Shown here: positions 1-8,307 of the stretch, one piece after another | Layout: each line of letters opens with the position of its first letter | Position numbering within the stretch: the first letter of the stretch is position 1 | NCBI GenBank assembly: GCA_965198095.1 | Contig: OZ240239.1 | Location: forward strand, 1,736,001-1,800,000 | DNA length: 64,000 nt | Direction: 5' to 3' | Source: CBDFJH01 sp965198095 | Lineage (GTDB): Bacteria; Latescibacterota; UBA2968; GCA-2709665 | Notes under the pieces: model-generated | Seen by the model: the letters and a program-made list of their open reading frames with translations, nothing else | Told to the model about the DNA's origin: nothing | Database searches by the model: none | Program-made: the position numbers and the translations under genes

Positions 1-1
1 C

Positions 2-451
2 GAGTTAGAAAGGGTTTGGGAGTGGCTCGGACGGCGGGAGAGGAGCGGAAAAAACTATGGCTTGATCCATCGCGACCTTGAATTGGACAATATGAAATGG
101 GATGGTGAGCAGTTCCTGGTGTTTGATTTCAACGATCTAATGTACCATTACTTCGCAGCAGACGTCGCATCTTCTCTCGAGGAAGTGCTTGGGGCGGAAG
201 GTGCTGAGAAGAACGCGGCGAGGTTCCTTAAGGGATACGAGCATCACATGGACGACCTCGAAATCGATGTAGGCGAATTTCCAATGTTCTACCGAGCCGC
301 CAGACTGCGCAAGTACCTCAGGCTCCTTGCATCGTATTCGAAAACGCGTCCGGAATCTGATCCGGAGTGGCTGTCGGGGATGCGCAATTACCACGAAGGC
401 CTAATGGATCACCTCCGGGAGTCGATCGCAACTCCATTTAGCTGGGAATGA
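2..451 (+). CDS. APH/choline-kinase-type phosphotransferase, 5' truncated by window edge
   Basis: The reading frame is open from base 2 and ends at a TGA at 449-451, so the N-terminal lobe lies outside the window. The visible part holds the phosphotransferase catalytic loop HRDLELDNM (Brenner-type HxDxxxxN, bases about 65-92) followed by the metal-binding DFND, as in the aminoglycoside phosphotransferase/homoserine kinase-like fold. The substrate cannot be told from this piece; such cassettes act on small hydroxylated molecules. It is the first visible cassette gene and is followed 16 bases later by attC site 1. Confidence 0.75.
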   Translation, partial: ELERVWEWLGRRERSGKNYGLIHRDLELDNMKWDGEQFLVFDFNDLMYHYFAADVASSLEEVLGAEGAEKNAARFLKGYEHHMDDLEIDVGEFPMFYRAARLRKYLRLLASYSKTRPESDPEWLSGMRNYHEGLMDHLRESIATPFSWE

Positions 452-467
452 GCCACTGTGCACGCCC

Positions 468-553
468 GCTAACGCGAACATCCACGGCTCCAGCCCATTC
501 GGGCTTCCGCCCAACCTGGCTCCGCCAAGTTCGTGGGTGCCGGGAACGTTATC
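468..553 (+). repeat. attC site 1
   Basis: Left core gctaac (468-473) and right core gttatc (548-553) enclose an imperfect palindrome containing gggcttccgccc and a ggctcc/cggg-type stem. It sits between two unrelated + strand genes, as expected of an integron attC (59-base element). Confidence 0.85.
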
Positions 554-562
554 GGTCATTGA

Positions 563-1234
563 ATGATAAAGGCACTGATTCTTGACTTCGACGGTTTGAT
601 TCTGGACACCGAGGGTCCGGAGTACCGTTCGTGGAGAGAGATCTATCAACGACATGGGTGCGATCTATCGATTTCCGAGTGGGCGATTTGCATTGGAACT
701 TCATCAAGTGGTTTCGATCCCGTTGACAATCTCGAAACTGAATTAGGGCGCGTAATCGATCGAGATCGAATCCGTGCCGAGCAGCACGTGCGTAATCAAG
801 AGCTATTGGACCGCGAGCGTGTCTTGCCCGGCGTTCGCGATTATCTCGATGCGGCTAAGCGCCTCAATCTCGGGATCGGGTTGGCGTCTAGCTCTCATCG
901 CCACTGGGTCGAGCCCCATTTGTCACGTTTGGGGTTATTACCCTATTTCGATGCGATAAAGACTCACGATGACGTAGCATTGTCGAAGCCGGATCCTTCT
1001 TTATATGACCAAGCGCTTGATGCACTGGGGGTGGCCCCGAGTGAAGCGATTGCTTTTGAAGATTCACCAAATGGTGCGTTGGCCGCAAAAAGAGCAGGGG
1101 TGTACTGCGTAGTGGTGCCAAACGAGATTACAGCTCAATTGTCGATCGAAGCGGATTCGAGCTTGAGTTCTCTAGCTGACTTGCCTCTCGAGAACTTGAT
1201 CGCTCAAATCGAGTCGGGATTCAACGACCGATAA
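563..1234 (+). CDS. HAD-superfamily hydrolase (beta-phosphoglucomutase/phosphatase type)
   Basis: This 223-aa protein shows all four HAD motifs: DFDGLILDTEG near the N-terminus (motif I, nucleophile Asp), GLASSS (motif II), the Lys in LSKPDPSLY (motif III) and AFEDSPNG (motif IV acidic pair). The cap lies between motifs I and II, as in subfamily IA enzymes such as beta-phosphoglucomutase and small sugar-phosphate phosphatases. The substrate is unknown. ATG at 563 lies only 10 bases after attC site 1 and has no clear Shine-Dalgarno, as is usual for cassettes read from an upstream promoter. The stop codon lies inside the start of attC site 2. Confidence 0.88.
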   Translation: MIKALILDFDGLILDTEGPEYRSWREIYQRHGCDLSISEWAICIGTSSSGFDPVDNLETELGRVIDRDRIRAEQHVRNQELLDRERVLPGVRDYLDAAKRLNLGIGLASSSHRHWVEPHLSRLGLLPYFDAIKTHDDVALSKPDPSLYDQALDALGVAPSEAIAFEDSPNGALAAKRAGVYCVVVPNEITAQLSIEADSSLSSLADLPLENLIAQIESGFNDR

Positions 1235-1341
1235 CAGCGCGTTTTGCGCTGCGGCGCGGAGTTTATCCTGAGCTTGCCGAAGGACGCCTTGGCCTTCGGC
1301 AAGCCGTATTCGCGGCTTCGCTAAACCGGCGAGACGTTACC
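1230..1341 (+). repeat. attC site 2 (long type with nested short palindrome)
   Basis: Left core gataac (1230-1235), right core gttacc (1336-1341). Longer than its neighbours because the arm contains tatcctgagcttgccgaagg, a short palindromic unit also present in sites 8 and 10. The left core overlaps the stop codon of the preceding gene. Confidence 0.85.
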
Positions 1342-1396
1342 TGCCATGCAAGTCAGCACGAGAGAAGGCGCCGGCCGATTTAGGAGATAGCTTTTT

Positions 1397-1909
1397 GTGT
1401 CCAGAATATTCAGAAGTGCCCATTCCGATGATGTGAGGGGTATCGCTGAAGTCCATGTTCGTTCCTGGCAGGCCACTTATCGAGGACAGATTCCTGATTC
1501 GTATCTCGAAGGGCTGTCGGTTGCGAAACGGGAGCTAGCGTGGACTCAAATTCTGAAGGATCAGATGCGTAGTGTTCTGGTAGCAGAAGATGAAGCGAGA
1601 ATCGTTGGATTCTCGAACTTTGGTCCTTTCCGAGGTGAAGAGGAAAACAGACTCCTGACTGGAGAGATATATTCGATCTACGTACTGGAAGATTTCTGGA
1701 ATCGCGGAATCGGCAGAACACTGACAGAAAACGCTTTGACAGCTCTGGAGAGAGATGGCTTTGGCTCCGTAAAAGTCTGGGTTTTGGAAACCAATCAAAG
1801 AGCCAGATCCTTTTACGAGAAATTCGGATTCAAAACCGAGGGTTTAACGAAGACTGAAAAGCGAGAGGGTTTTGAACTGCGAGAGATCCGGTACGGTATG
1901 GTCCTTTGA
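1397..1909 (+). CDS. GNAT-family N-acetyltransferase
   Basis: The 170-aa product has a full GNAT fold: an N-terminal segment of the IAEVHVRSWQATYRG type seen in many cassette- and chromosome-borne acetyltransferases, the acetyl-CoA loop with the R/Q-x-x-G-x-G/A pattern (DFWNRGIGRTL, about residue 100), and a C-terminal beta-bulge region NQRARSFYEKFGFK. It would transfer acetyl from acetyl-CoA to an amine; the acceptor is unknown. The start is GTG at 1397, preceded by TTTAGGAGATAG (AGGAG), a usable ribosome site. The next upstream element is attC site 2. Confidence 0.88.
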   Translation: MSRIFRSAHSDDVRGIAEVHVRSWQATYRGQIPDSYLEGLSVAKRELAWTQILKDQMRSVLVAEDEARIVGFSNFGPFRGEEENRLLTGEIYSIYVLEDFWNRGIGRTLTENALTALERDGFGSVKVWVLETNQRARSFYEKFGFKTEGLTKTEKREGFELREIRYGMVL

Positions 1910-1920
1910 ATGAACCTGAC

Positions 1921-1965
1921 GCTAACGCCTCACCATATGGCGTCTATGAGAGAATGAGCACGGCG
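1921..1965 (+). other. Extra attC left-core-like sequence before site 3
   Basis: A second gctaac (1921-1926) followed by gcctcaccatatggcgt lies directly ahead of attC site 3. It could be a scar of an earlier attC left end, but has no matching right half. Confidence 0.3.
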
Positions 1966-2048
1966 GCTAACACGCCGGGCTGCGGCTCGGTGCATCCGCA
2001 CCTTCGCCCTACTGCCTGCGGCAGTTCGCGCACAGCGGGAACGTTAGT
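1966..2048 (+). repeat. attC site 3
   Basis: Left core gctaac (1966-1971) with cacgccgggctgcgg, right core gttagt (2043-2048) preceded by cacagcgggaac. Standard length (83 bp). Confidence 0.85.
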
Positions 2049-2133
2049 GGCCATGGGGGGTTCACGGACATCAATTCAAAGCGAATGAGGACAAACCCAA
2101 GAAACCCAAGATCAAGAGGCATTGTTGCCTGAG

Positions 2134-2904
2134 ATGAAGTTCGCAGTCGAGGAAGCTGAAGATATTGTCGAGGCAGTGGCCGACGTCTACCACTCCCATA
2201 CGAGGGAATGGTTCTCCGGTCTGATTGTATTCGGTTCTGCCGTCAAGGGAGGCTTCATCCCAGGATGTAGTGACATCGACTTTCAACTCTTCTTGGACAG
2301 TGCTGCTTTTGATTCAGATGAATGTCTGTCTCTGACCTTAGGTTTGGCGATACACCGTGATCTTTCGACGATTGATCCTTGGCCATTCCAATATATCCAG
2401 TGTACCCCGACTTCCACCCAACGACCCGCAAAGGAGAACCTTGGTCCAGTCCCCGGAACTTACCGAATCGTCCGCGGTCATCTGCCGGTATCGGAGGCTA
2501 CGGCAGAACAGCTTGTTGGATCTGCTAAACAAGGATTGTCGGTGCTCGATCCGGCGCCAGACTTCCTACGGAAAGGTCTTCTTGACCACGGGGCCGGACG
2601 ACTTGAGAGGGATGTGAGACTGCTTTGCACGAAAGTCTGGCCTGTTCTTTATCACGTTCTGAGTTTACACTCCGAGGATCCGATATCGGCCTGGCAACTT
2701 CCAAAGGATAGAGCGTGCGATGAGCTCCCTGAAGACCTCGGACTCAGACGGGGGATGCGTGAGTTTTATGATTCAGTCCTAAAGTATTATCGTGAAGAAA
2801 GACGTGGGCCCGACGCCTTGCACCTGGTCGAAAAAGGGGTTGTGTTCCTATCTACGGCAAAGAGTTGGTGGGAAAGCAAAGACGAAATGCAGGGAAGGGG
2901 TTGA
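2134..2904 (+). CDS. Nucleotidyltransferase-domain protein (Pol-beta fold)
   Basis: About 256 aa from the ATG at 2134; in-frame TTG codons at 2122 and 2125 are possible earlier starts. The Pol-beta nucleotidyltransferase signature is clear: GSAVKGGFIPG followed by SDIDFQLF, giving the Gly-Ser and the two metal-binding Asp residues of the GSx(9-12)DxD motif near residue 40. The remainder is helical and unrecognised. Relatives include aminoglycoside adenylyltransferases and nucleotidyltransferases of unknown substrate. It is a single-gene cassette between attC sites 3 and 4. Confidence 0.8.
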   Translation: MKFAVEEAEDIVEAVADVYHSHTREWFSGLIVFGSAVKGGFIPGCSDIDFQLFLDSAAFDSDECLSLTLGLAIHRDLSTIDPWPFQYIQCTPTSTQRPAKENLGPVPGTYRIVRGHLPVSEATAEQLVGSAKQGLSVLDPAPDFLRKGLLDHGAGRLERDVRLLCTKVWPVLYHVLSLHSEDPISAWQLPKDRACDELPEDLGLRRGMREFYDSVLKYYREERRGPDALHLVEKGVVFLSTAKSWWESKDEMQGRG

Positions 2905-2946
2905 GGGAGTCCAATCACGCTTTTTTATCCTAAACCCCAACAGGCC

Positions 2947-3043
2947 ACTAACACGACCGGCTGCGGCTTCGGCGCATTCGGGCCTCCGACCTAACCTGCC
3001 TTCGCTTCGCTTCGGCAGATTCGCAGCTGGAGGAAACGTTAGC
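2947..3043 (+). repeat. attC site 4
   Basis: Left core actaac (2947-2952), right core gttagc (3038-3043). The interior reads cgaccggctgcggcttcgg and ends ttcgcagctggaggaaac, matching the class of neighbouring sites. Confidence 0.82.
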
Positions 3044-3077
3044 TGAAATTGAATCAGGAATGCAGAGGTAATGTGAT

Positions 3078-3692
3078 ATGTCGCTGGGAAAGGTCACTTG
3101 TTTTATAACGCGTAGCTTGGACGGTCGAAAGCACTTTCTCCTACTAAAGCACCCCTACGCCGGAAATCAAATACCTGCCGGGACAGTGGAAAAGGGAGAA
3201 TCCTTTGTCGCCGCGGCACTCCGGGAGGCCCGCGAGGAAACGGGTCTAGCCGCATTGAATGTTGTCGCGGAACTTTCGTCGGAACGGGAGAAGCTACCTC
3301 CCAACACAGCCGTCATTCAGAAGACTTCCACTGTATACTCTCGACCGGACACTGGCAGTTTCGATTGGGTCACGATTCGAAGGGGGATTCGCGTTGATAC
3401 CCGAGAGGCTGAAAACGGTTTCGTGCAAATCGATTATGTAGAAAAAGAGTTGCTCGGTTCGGATAGGACCTCGTTTCAAATAACCGGCTGGATACCACAA
3501 GATGCTCTGACGACCACTGTTGAGCGTAAGCACTATCACTTAAGTTGCGCAGCAAGTGATGAGGTTGAGTGGGAAGTCTTTTCTGATCACCACAAGTTTG
3601 TCCTAATGTGGCATCCGTTGACCGAAGATCCCAAATTGCAGGAACCATTTGGGGAGTGGTTCGACTCCATCAAGGAGCATCTCGTTGATTAG
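3078..3692 (+). CDS. NUDIX hydrolase
   Basis: The 204-aa protein carries a complete Nudix box, GTVEKGESFVAAAL then REAREETGL (about residues 36-58), matching Gx5Ex7REUXEExGU with all metal-binding glutamates. Members hydrolyse nucleoside diphosphates linked to another group. The long C-terminal half (residues 100-204) is unusual for small Nudix enzymes and contains KHYHLSCAA and a Trp-rich tail; no further domain was recognised. ATG at 3078 follows a weak AGAGGTAATGTGAT leader. Single cassette between attC sites 4 and 5. Confidence 0.85.
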   Translation: MSLGKVTCFITRSLDGRKHFLLLKHPYAGNQIPAGTVEKGESFVAAALREAREETGLAALNVVAELSSEREKLPPNTAVIQKTSTVYSRPDTGSFDWVTIRRGIRVDTREAENGFVQIDYVEKELLGSDRTSFQITGWIPQDALTTTVERKHYHLSCAASDEVEWEVFSDHHKFVLMWHPLTEDPKLQEPFGEWFDSIKEHLVD

Positions 3693-3710
3693 CTAGACAG
3701 ATCAACTTCA

Positions 3711-3794
3711 GCTAACACCGTGCCCGGCTGCGGCGCGTTCCCGCCTTGGCCTTCGGCAACCACTCCGCGGTTCGCAAGCCGGCCAAACGTTATA
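3711..3794 (+). repeat. attC site 5
   Basis: Left core gctaac (3711-3716), right core gttata (3789-3794). Inner arms cgtgcccggctgcgg and ccgcggttcgcaagccgg pair imperfectly. Confidence 0.83.
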
Positions 3795-3875
3795 CGGCTT
3801 GGGAGAAAATTGGTAGTTGCTGTATACCAACCGGGACACGTGATATCATCCTCGCTTAACCGTCACTGGTGCCAT

Positions 3876-4616
3876 ATGAAATGCGCTGAACTACCCTCAC
3901 CGGTCAGAGATGTCTGCCAGGCGTTCGTTACCGAGTTGGCAGAGATCCTGGGTGCGAACTTGCATGGCATCTATATGTATGGAGCAACCGTATTTCCAGA
4001 CTCGGGAACAATACAGGACATCGACTGTCACGTGATTCTGGAAGGCCCACTGTGTGATCAGACCAGAGACGCTATTTTTCAATTGCAGAGCGATCTGTCG
4101 GAACGCTTCTCTCCGTTGGGAGAAGAGTTGGATGCATATTTCATACTGTATAAAGACGCCAAAAAAACATGCCCGCCAACGCACCAGTTGCGGCCTGAAA
4201 TACGAGACGAATCATGGGCATTGCATTGTGCGCACATCAGGGCCGGACGCTATATTTCTCTTTACGGACCGGCCCCTGAGAGGATATTCCCAGCTCCATC
4301 GTGGGATGAAATCCGGGTGGCTCTTGAGCGCGAGTTGAGGTTCATCAAGGAAAACCTCCGATACCCCGACTACTGTGTTCTCAACCTGTGCCGAATCATG
4401 TACAGTGTTCAAGAGCGGGACGTGGTCGTATCGAAGTTTTTCAGTGGCGAATGGACACGTGATCGATTCCCTGGATGGACACCCCTCATCGAGGCGGCAG
4501 TCGCTTCCTACCAGGGGAGGGGGACGTCAGATGAGGCTGAGCTGCTCAAGAGGGAGGTGGAATCTTTTGTCGAGTTCGGTTCTGCCCTTATTCGTGAGGA
4601 GTCCAAAGTCGCATAA
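3876..4616 (+). CDS. Nucleotidyltransferase, aminoglycoside adenylyltransferase-like
   Basis: From ATG 3876 the product is 246 aa. The frame is open further upstream, but that extension runs back through attC site 5, so the internal ATG was chosen. N-terminal motif YGATVFPDSGTIQDIDCHV gives the Gly and paired Asp residues of the Pol-beta nucleotidyltransferase fold, although the usual GS is GA. The C-terminal half (CRIMYSVQERDVVVSKF, then a helical KREVESF tail) resembles the helical domain of AadA/ANT(9)-type enzymes. Substrate not established; the departures from the core motif leave activity uncertain. Confidence 0.7.
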   Translation: MKCAELPSPVRDVCQAFVTELAEILGANLHGIYMYGATVFPDSGTIQDIDCHVILEGPLCDQTRDAIFQLQSDLSERFSPLGEELDAYFILYKDAKKTCPPTHQLRPEIRDESWALHCAHIRAGRYISLYGPAPERIFPAPSWDEIRVALERELRFIKENLRYPDYCVLNLCRIMYSVQERDVVVSKFFSGEWTRDRFPGWTPLIEAAVASYQGRGTSDEAELLKREVESFVEFGSALIREESKVA

Positions 4617-4692
4617 CTCGTCCGTGCCCGGCTCAGGCCACAAGGGCCTTCGCCCAATCGCTTCACGGTTCGGGCACGGCGGGAACGTTATC
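4612..4692 (+). repeat. attC site 6
   Basis: Left core cataac (4612-4617) overlaps the preceding stop codon; right core gttatc (4687-4692). Arms cgtgcccgg and cgggcacgg are perfectly complementary over eight bases. Confidence 0.85.
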
Positions 4693-4711
4693 TGACATGA
4701 AATGAATATCC

Positions 4712-5464
4712 ATGCCAAAATGTGACGAGCGTGATTGGTTCACGACGCTCCATGACAGCCTGTGGCTTCGCCCGGATGAAGGGGGCGAGGAGGAGGCAGA
4801 TTCTCTCCGCCGGATGCTATGCATCCGAAAGGGCCAGCGCGTCCTGGATGCTCCATGTGGGGCAGGTCGTGTAGCTTATCATCTGGCAAAGCATGGGGTG
4901 AAGGTCGTCGGCATCGACCTACGATCGACCTTCATCAACCGGGCTAAACGGCGATTTAGAAGAGACGGTATCCGGGCCGATCTCACGATCATGGACCTGC
5001 GATCAATCGAGTATGAGAACGAGTTTCACGCCATCTACAACTGGTTCAACAGTTTTGGATACTTCTCTCACGGGGAGAATTTCGACGTGGTGAGGCGATT
5101 TTCTCGTGCACTGCGCCCAGGTGGGCGACTTCTGATCGATCAACTGAACCGCGAGCGAATACTTCGAAGTTTCCATCCTGAGGACGTCAAGCATGGTGTG
5201 CTTTTCAGGTCAAAGTGGGATCCTCGTACGGAGCGCCTGCACGCGCAACGTGTGATTGACGGGATTGCGGAGAGCGAGAGCGGGTCTTCACAACGCCTCT
5301 ACACGCTGTCGCAAATGCGCAGTCTGCTTGCCGGGGCTGGGCTGGATGTGGAGATTGTCTATGGTTCGTTGGACTGCGAGCCGTACCATCGAGGCAGTCG
5401 GCGGATGATCGTCATCGCCCGTAAGATCCTCCAGGGAAGCGGGCGCAGATTTCACGTCAGATAA
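4712..5464 (+). CDS. Class I SAM-dependent methyltransferase
   Basis: The 250-aa protein has a canonical Rossmann methyltransferase order: motif I VLDAPCGAGRVAYHLA (SAM-binding GxGxG equivalent, about residue 48), acidic motif II end VVGIDLRS, motif III region LTIMDLRSI, post-motif FHAIYNWFNSFGYFS and RALRPGGRLLID. The AIYNWFNSFGYF segment is common in small-molecule methyltransferases related to UbiE/BioC. Acceptor unknown. ATG at 4712 is 20 bases after attC site 6. The stop codon overlaps the left core of truncated attC site 7. Confidence 0.85.
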   Translation: MPKCDERDWFTTLHDSLWLRPDEGGEEEADSLRRMLCIRKGQRVLDAPCGAGRVAYHLAKHGVKVVGIDLRSTFINRAKRRFRRDGIRADLTIMDLRSIEYENEFHAIYNWFNSFGYFSHGENFDVVRRFSRALRPGGRLLIDQLNRERILRSFHPEDVKHGVLFRSKWDPRTERLHAQRVIDGIAESESGSSQRLYTLSQMRSLLAGAGLDVEIVYGSLDCEPYHRGSRRMIVIARKILQGSGRRFHVR

Positions 5465-5510
5465 CACCGTGTCCCCGGCTCCGGGCCGTTCGGCCCTCCG
5501 CCCAACCGCT
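5460..5510 (+). repeat. attC site 7, left half only
   Basis: Left core gataac (5460-5465) and the first arm (cgtgtccccggctccgggccgttcgg) are present, but no GTTRRRY right core follows. The sequence runs straight into the Shine-Dalgarno of folD. Confidence 0.7.
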
Positions 5511-5524
5511 GCAAGGAGGAGATT

Positions 5525-6382
5525 GTGTCAGCACAATTCCTGAAAGGCAGGCCGGTTGCAGATGCAGTTTTGGCAGATGTTTCCGAACGTGTGAAGAAGC
5601 TCAAACACAAAGGAATTGTCCCTGGTCTAGGTACGATCCTGGTTGGGGATAGCGCCGGAAGCGCTGGGTACATTCAGAAAAAACACGAGACCTGCCAGCA
5701 GGTGGGCTTTGGTTCATTTGACGAACACATCCCGGTGAATGCCACGCAAGAAGACTTGTTGGGAGTCGTCAGGGAGTTTAATGAGAGACCGGAAGTGCAT
5801 GGATTTTTGATCCAGTTTCCTGTACCTGAAGGTTTCGACTATGGAGAAGCGGTCAGGTCTATGGATCCAAAAAAAGATGCTGACGGATTACATCCATCGA
5901 ACCTCGGAAAATTGGTATTGCAGGAACCCGGCCCCATTCCCGCAACTCCAGCAGGGATACAGGCCATGTTGATCCACTACCAGATACCCATTGAGGGTCG
6001 AGAAGTCACGATCGTTGGCCGCGGACCCACTCTTGGGCGTCCCTTGGCACTTCTCCTATCCCTCAAACGTCCAGGGGCGAATGCGGCTGTCACCGTCGTG
6101 CATAGTGCTGTATCCGACATTGCGGAATTCACAAGACGAGCCGACATGGTGGTAGCTGCGGCAGGGGTTCCCGGTATCGTTAAGAAGGACATGGTGAAGC
6201 CCGGGGCCGTTGTGATCAGCGGAGGAATCACCTGGAAGGGTAAGCGGCTTGTGCCCGATGTTGAGGAATCGGTCTGCGAGGTGGCCGGGTGGATAACGCC
6301 CCGACGTGGTGGGGTCGGTCCGATTACTGTTGCGATGCTTCTGCGCAATACTGTGGAATGTGCGGAGAATACGACTACATAA
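5525..6382 (+). CDS. folD: Bifunctional methylenetetrahydrofolate dehydrogenase/cyclohydrolase
   Basis: FolD interconverts 5,10-methylene-THF, methenyl-THF and 10-formyl-THF in the cytosol. At 285 aa it has normal family length. Conserved segments: the catalytic region with Tyr/Lys (AGYIQKKHE, about residues 40-48), GFLIQFPVP, DPKKDADGLHP, the cyclohydrolase/NADP loop VGRGPTLGRP and the C-terminal TPRRGGVGPITVAML. The VGRGPTLGRP loop with inserted RPGANAAV is of the type I associate with actinobacterial FolD rather than the VGRSxIVG form. The start is GTG 5525 behind a strong AAGGAGGAG. It is a housekeeping gene inside a cassette array and lacks a complete attC on its 5' side. Confidence 0.93.
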   Translation: MSAQFLKGRPVADAVLADVSERVKKLKHKGIVPGLGTILVGDSAGSAGYIQKKHETCQQVGFGSFDEHIPVNATQEDLLGVVREFNERPEVHGFLIQFPVPEGFDYGEAVRSMDPKKDADGLHPSNLGKLVLQEPGPIPATPAGIQAMLIHYQIPIEGREVTIVGRGPTLGRPLALLLSLKRPGANAAVTVVHSAVSDIAEFTRRADMVVAAAGVPGIVKKDMVKPGAVVISGGITWKGKRLVPDVEESVCEVAGWITPRRGGVGPITVAMLLRNTVECAENTTT

Positions 6383-6417
6383 TTCCCAATTGAAGGAGCT
6401 TATTGACCCCGGCAACG

Positions 6418-6539
6418 CCTAACACGTCCACTTGCGCTGCGGCGCGGAGCTTGTCCTGAGCTTGTCGAAGGACGCCTTGGCCTATGGCAACCCGCCTCCG
6501 CTGTGCTTCGGCGGGTTTGCAGGTGGCAGAATCGTTACG
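6418..6539 (+). repeat. attC site 8 (long type)
   Basis: Left core cctaac (6418-6423), right core gttacg (6534-6539), 122 bp. Contains gtcctgagcttgtcgaagga, the nested palindrome shared with sites 2 and 10. Confidence 0.83.
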
Positions 6540-6581
6540 TGAAATGAATTTCAGGCCATTCTCGAACGCAGGTTGACGTTG

Positions 6582-7367
6582 ATGGTCCAAGATCTACCAG
6601 ATCCGGTCCAAGCTCATCTGAAGGGTTTCGCCTCAAATGGCGACAACCTCAGGACTGAATCGTGCGCCGATGTATTCTCATTTACGCACCCGAGCAAGCA
6701 GGGTTTGTTCCTCAAGATCAGAGAGGCGCTCGCTGCGCCACAAGAATCTGATCTTCGCGCCGAAAAAGCGGCCATGTCCTGGTTGCACGACAAACTGAGT
6801 GTGCCTGGCGTGGTCTGCTTCCACGAGGAAAACAACACTCAGTATCTGCTGATGACCCGAATCGCCGGCGTCTCTGGTGTCCACGAAGACGCCAGGACAG
6901 ATACCCCAGGTCTGATACCTATGTTCGCTCATGGACTTCGCGAGATTCACGCAATTCCAGTCGACTCCTGCCCATTGGATTGGCGCTTTGAACGCTATTT
7001 TGCGTGGGCGACGGACCTGATTGATTCAGGAGTGCTGGATGGGCAGATCCCCAAAGGCGGCACTAGAAATGTCCTGCGGGATGAACTGGCAGGCATACGG
7101 GCCGACCTGCCGCCAGAAGATGTGGTGTTCATCCACGGGGATTATTGCCTTCCCAACGTCATGATCCTCAATGGCCACCTGAGTGGCTACATTGATTGGG
7201 GCTATGCAGGAAAAGGAGATCGATATCTCGACTTTGTCGCCGCGTACAACACGATTCGCAGAAATCTGGGTGGTGAGTGGGTTCCCTTGTTTTTCCGGGA
7301 GTATGGGCAAGAATTGGATCAGGCCAAGTTGAGCGTGTATCAAAGGATCCTTGACTTCGTAGACTAA
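6582..7367 (+). CDS. Aminoglycoside 3'-phosphotransferase-like kinase
   Basis: The product is 261 aa from ATG 6582 (an in-frame TTG lies at 6573). It matches the APH(3') fold: FLKIREAL gives the ATP-binding Lys, AAMSWLHDKLSVPGV resembles the alpha-C/hinge region, and the catalytic loop HGDYCLPNVMI is followed by IDWGYAGKGDRYLDF in place of the usual IDxGRxGxADRYQD. This ordering is typical of kanamycin/neomycin-type APH(3') kinases and their environmental relatives. Whether it gives resistance cannot be judged here. It lies in its own cassette between sites 8 and 9. Confidence 0.82.
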   Translation: MVQDLPDPVQAHLKGFASNGDNLRTESCADVFSFTHPSKQGLFLKIREALAAPQESDLRAEKAAMSWLHDKLSVPGVVCFHEENNTQYLLMTRIAGVSGVHEDARTDTPGLIPMFAHGLREIHAIPVDSCPLDWRFERYFAWATDLIDSGVLDGQIPKGGTRNVLRDELAGIRADLPPEDVVFIHGDYCLPNVMILNGHLSGYIDWGYAGKGDRYLDFVAAYNTIRRNLGGEWVPLFFREYGQELDQAKLSVYQRILDFVD

Positions 7368-7387
7368 GAGGGAAATCGTGTACTTCA

Positions 7388-7470
7388 CATAACACGTCCC
7401 GTGCCTGGATGCGGCGCTGGCGCGCCTTCGCGCGACTGCTCCGCGGTTCGGGCACGGCGGGGACGTTATG
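7388..7470 (+). repeat. attC site 9
   Basis: Left core cataac (7388-7393), right core gttatg (7465-7470). Arms cccgtgcctgg and ttcgggcacgg pair imperfectly. Confidence 0.84.
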
Positions 7471-7532
7471 AGAAACGCGGATCTTCATATGTTGAGGCCC
7501 CGGGCTCGCATCGCATCGCTGGGAGACAACAG

Positions 7533-8059
7533 ATGAGTCTCGCCTTAAGGATCAGGGAAGCAGCTGAAATTCGGGGAGATTTCACCTTACGCAGCGGTAA
7601 GAGGGGTCGTCTGTACTTCGATAAATATCGCTTTGAGGCCGATCCGATTTTGCTTTCCGATGTGACGAGGGCAATGGTAGGACTAATTCCTGGAGAGACG
7701 CAGGTTCTTTGTGGTCTAGAGATGGGCGGAATCCCTATCGTCTCACAATGCTTAGCTACCACTCCCAGATTCCCGCAGCCTTCATTCGCAAGGCACGTAA
7801 GGAATATGGCACGTGCAACTATGTCGAGGGCGCGGATCTGGCAGGGAAGAGGATCGTCCTTGTTGAGGACGTGGTTTCCAGCGGCGGTGCCATCATCGAA
7901 GCGGCCAACATGCTCAGAAGCGATGGCATCGCTGTTGATACGGCAATCTGTGTCCTTGATAGGCAGACAGGAGGGCTCGGGAACTTACGAGAAGCGGGGA
8001 TCAAACTAATCAGCCTATTGCAAGCACGCGAGATAGACGAAGCATCGAACAAGCCATGA
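7533..8059 (+). pseudogene. pyrE: Orotate phosphoribosyltransferase-like gene, frameshifted
   Basis: PyrE transfers PRPP to orotate to give OMP in pyrimidine synthesis. The first frame (ATG 7533) reads MSLALRIREAAEIRGDFTL, SGKRGRLYFDKYRFEADP and GLEMGGIPIV. The rest continues in another frame: YHSQIPAAFIRKARKEYGT, then the PRPP-binding loop IVLVEDVVSSGGA. Together they make a complete 175-residue OPRT, so about one base is missing (or two are extra) around 7740-7750, near the repeat gtctcaca. Either a real recent mutation or a sequence error. Cassette between attC sites 9 and 10. Confidence 0.83.
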
Positions 8060-8136
8060 GCCGAGGTAAGGGACCCGTTTCCAACGGAGATAGATTTCCT
8101 TAAGTGAAAACATGAGAGTCCTTGGTCTACGTTTCT

Positions 8137-8245
8137 CATAACAGCACGGTTCGCGCTGCGGCGCGGAGTTTATCCTGAGCTTGCCGATGGACGCCTTGGC
8201 CTTCGGCAACCCGCTTCACAGGTTCGCAAACCGGCGGACGTTAAC
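8137..8245 (+). repeat. attC site 10 (long type)
   Basis: Left core cataac (8137-8142), right core gttaac (8240-8245). The arm tatcctgagcttgccgatgg is nearly identical to site 2. Confidence 0.84.
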
Positions 8246-8307
8246 AGAAAGCACGCGCAAAAGTTAAAATCGCTGGACAACGCTGCGGCAACTAGGAGAC
8301 GCTGAAG

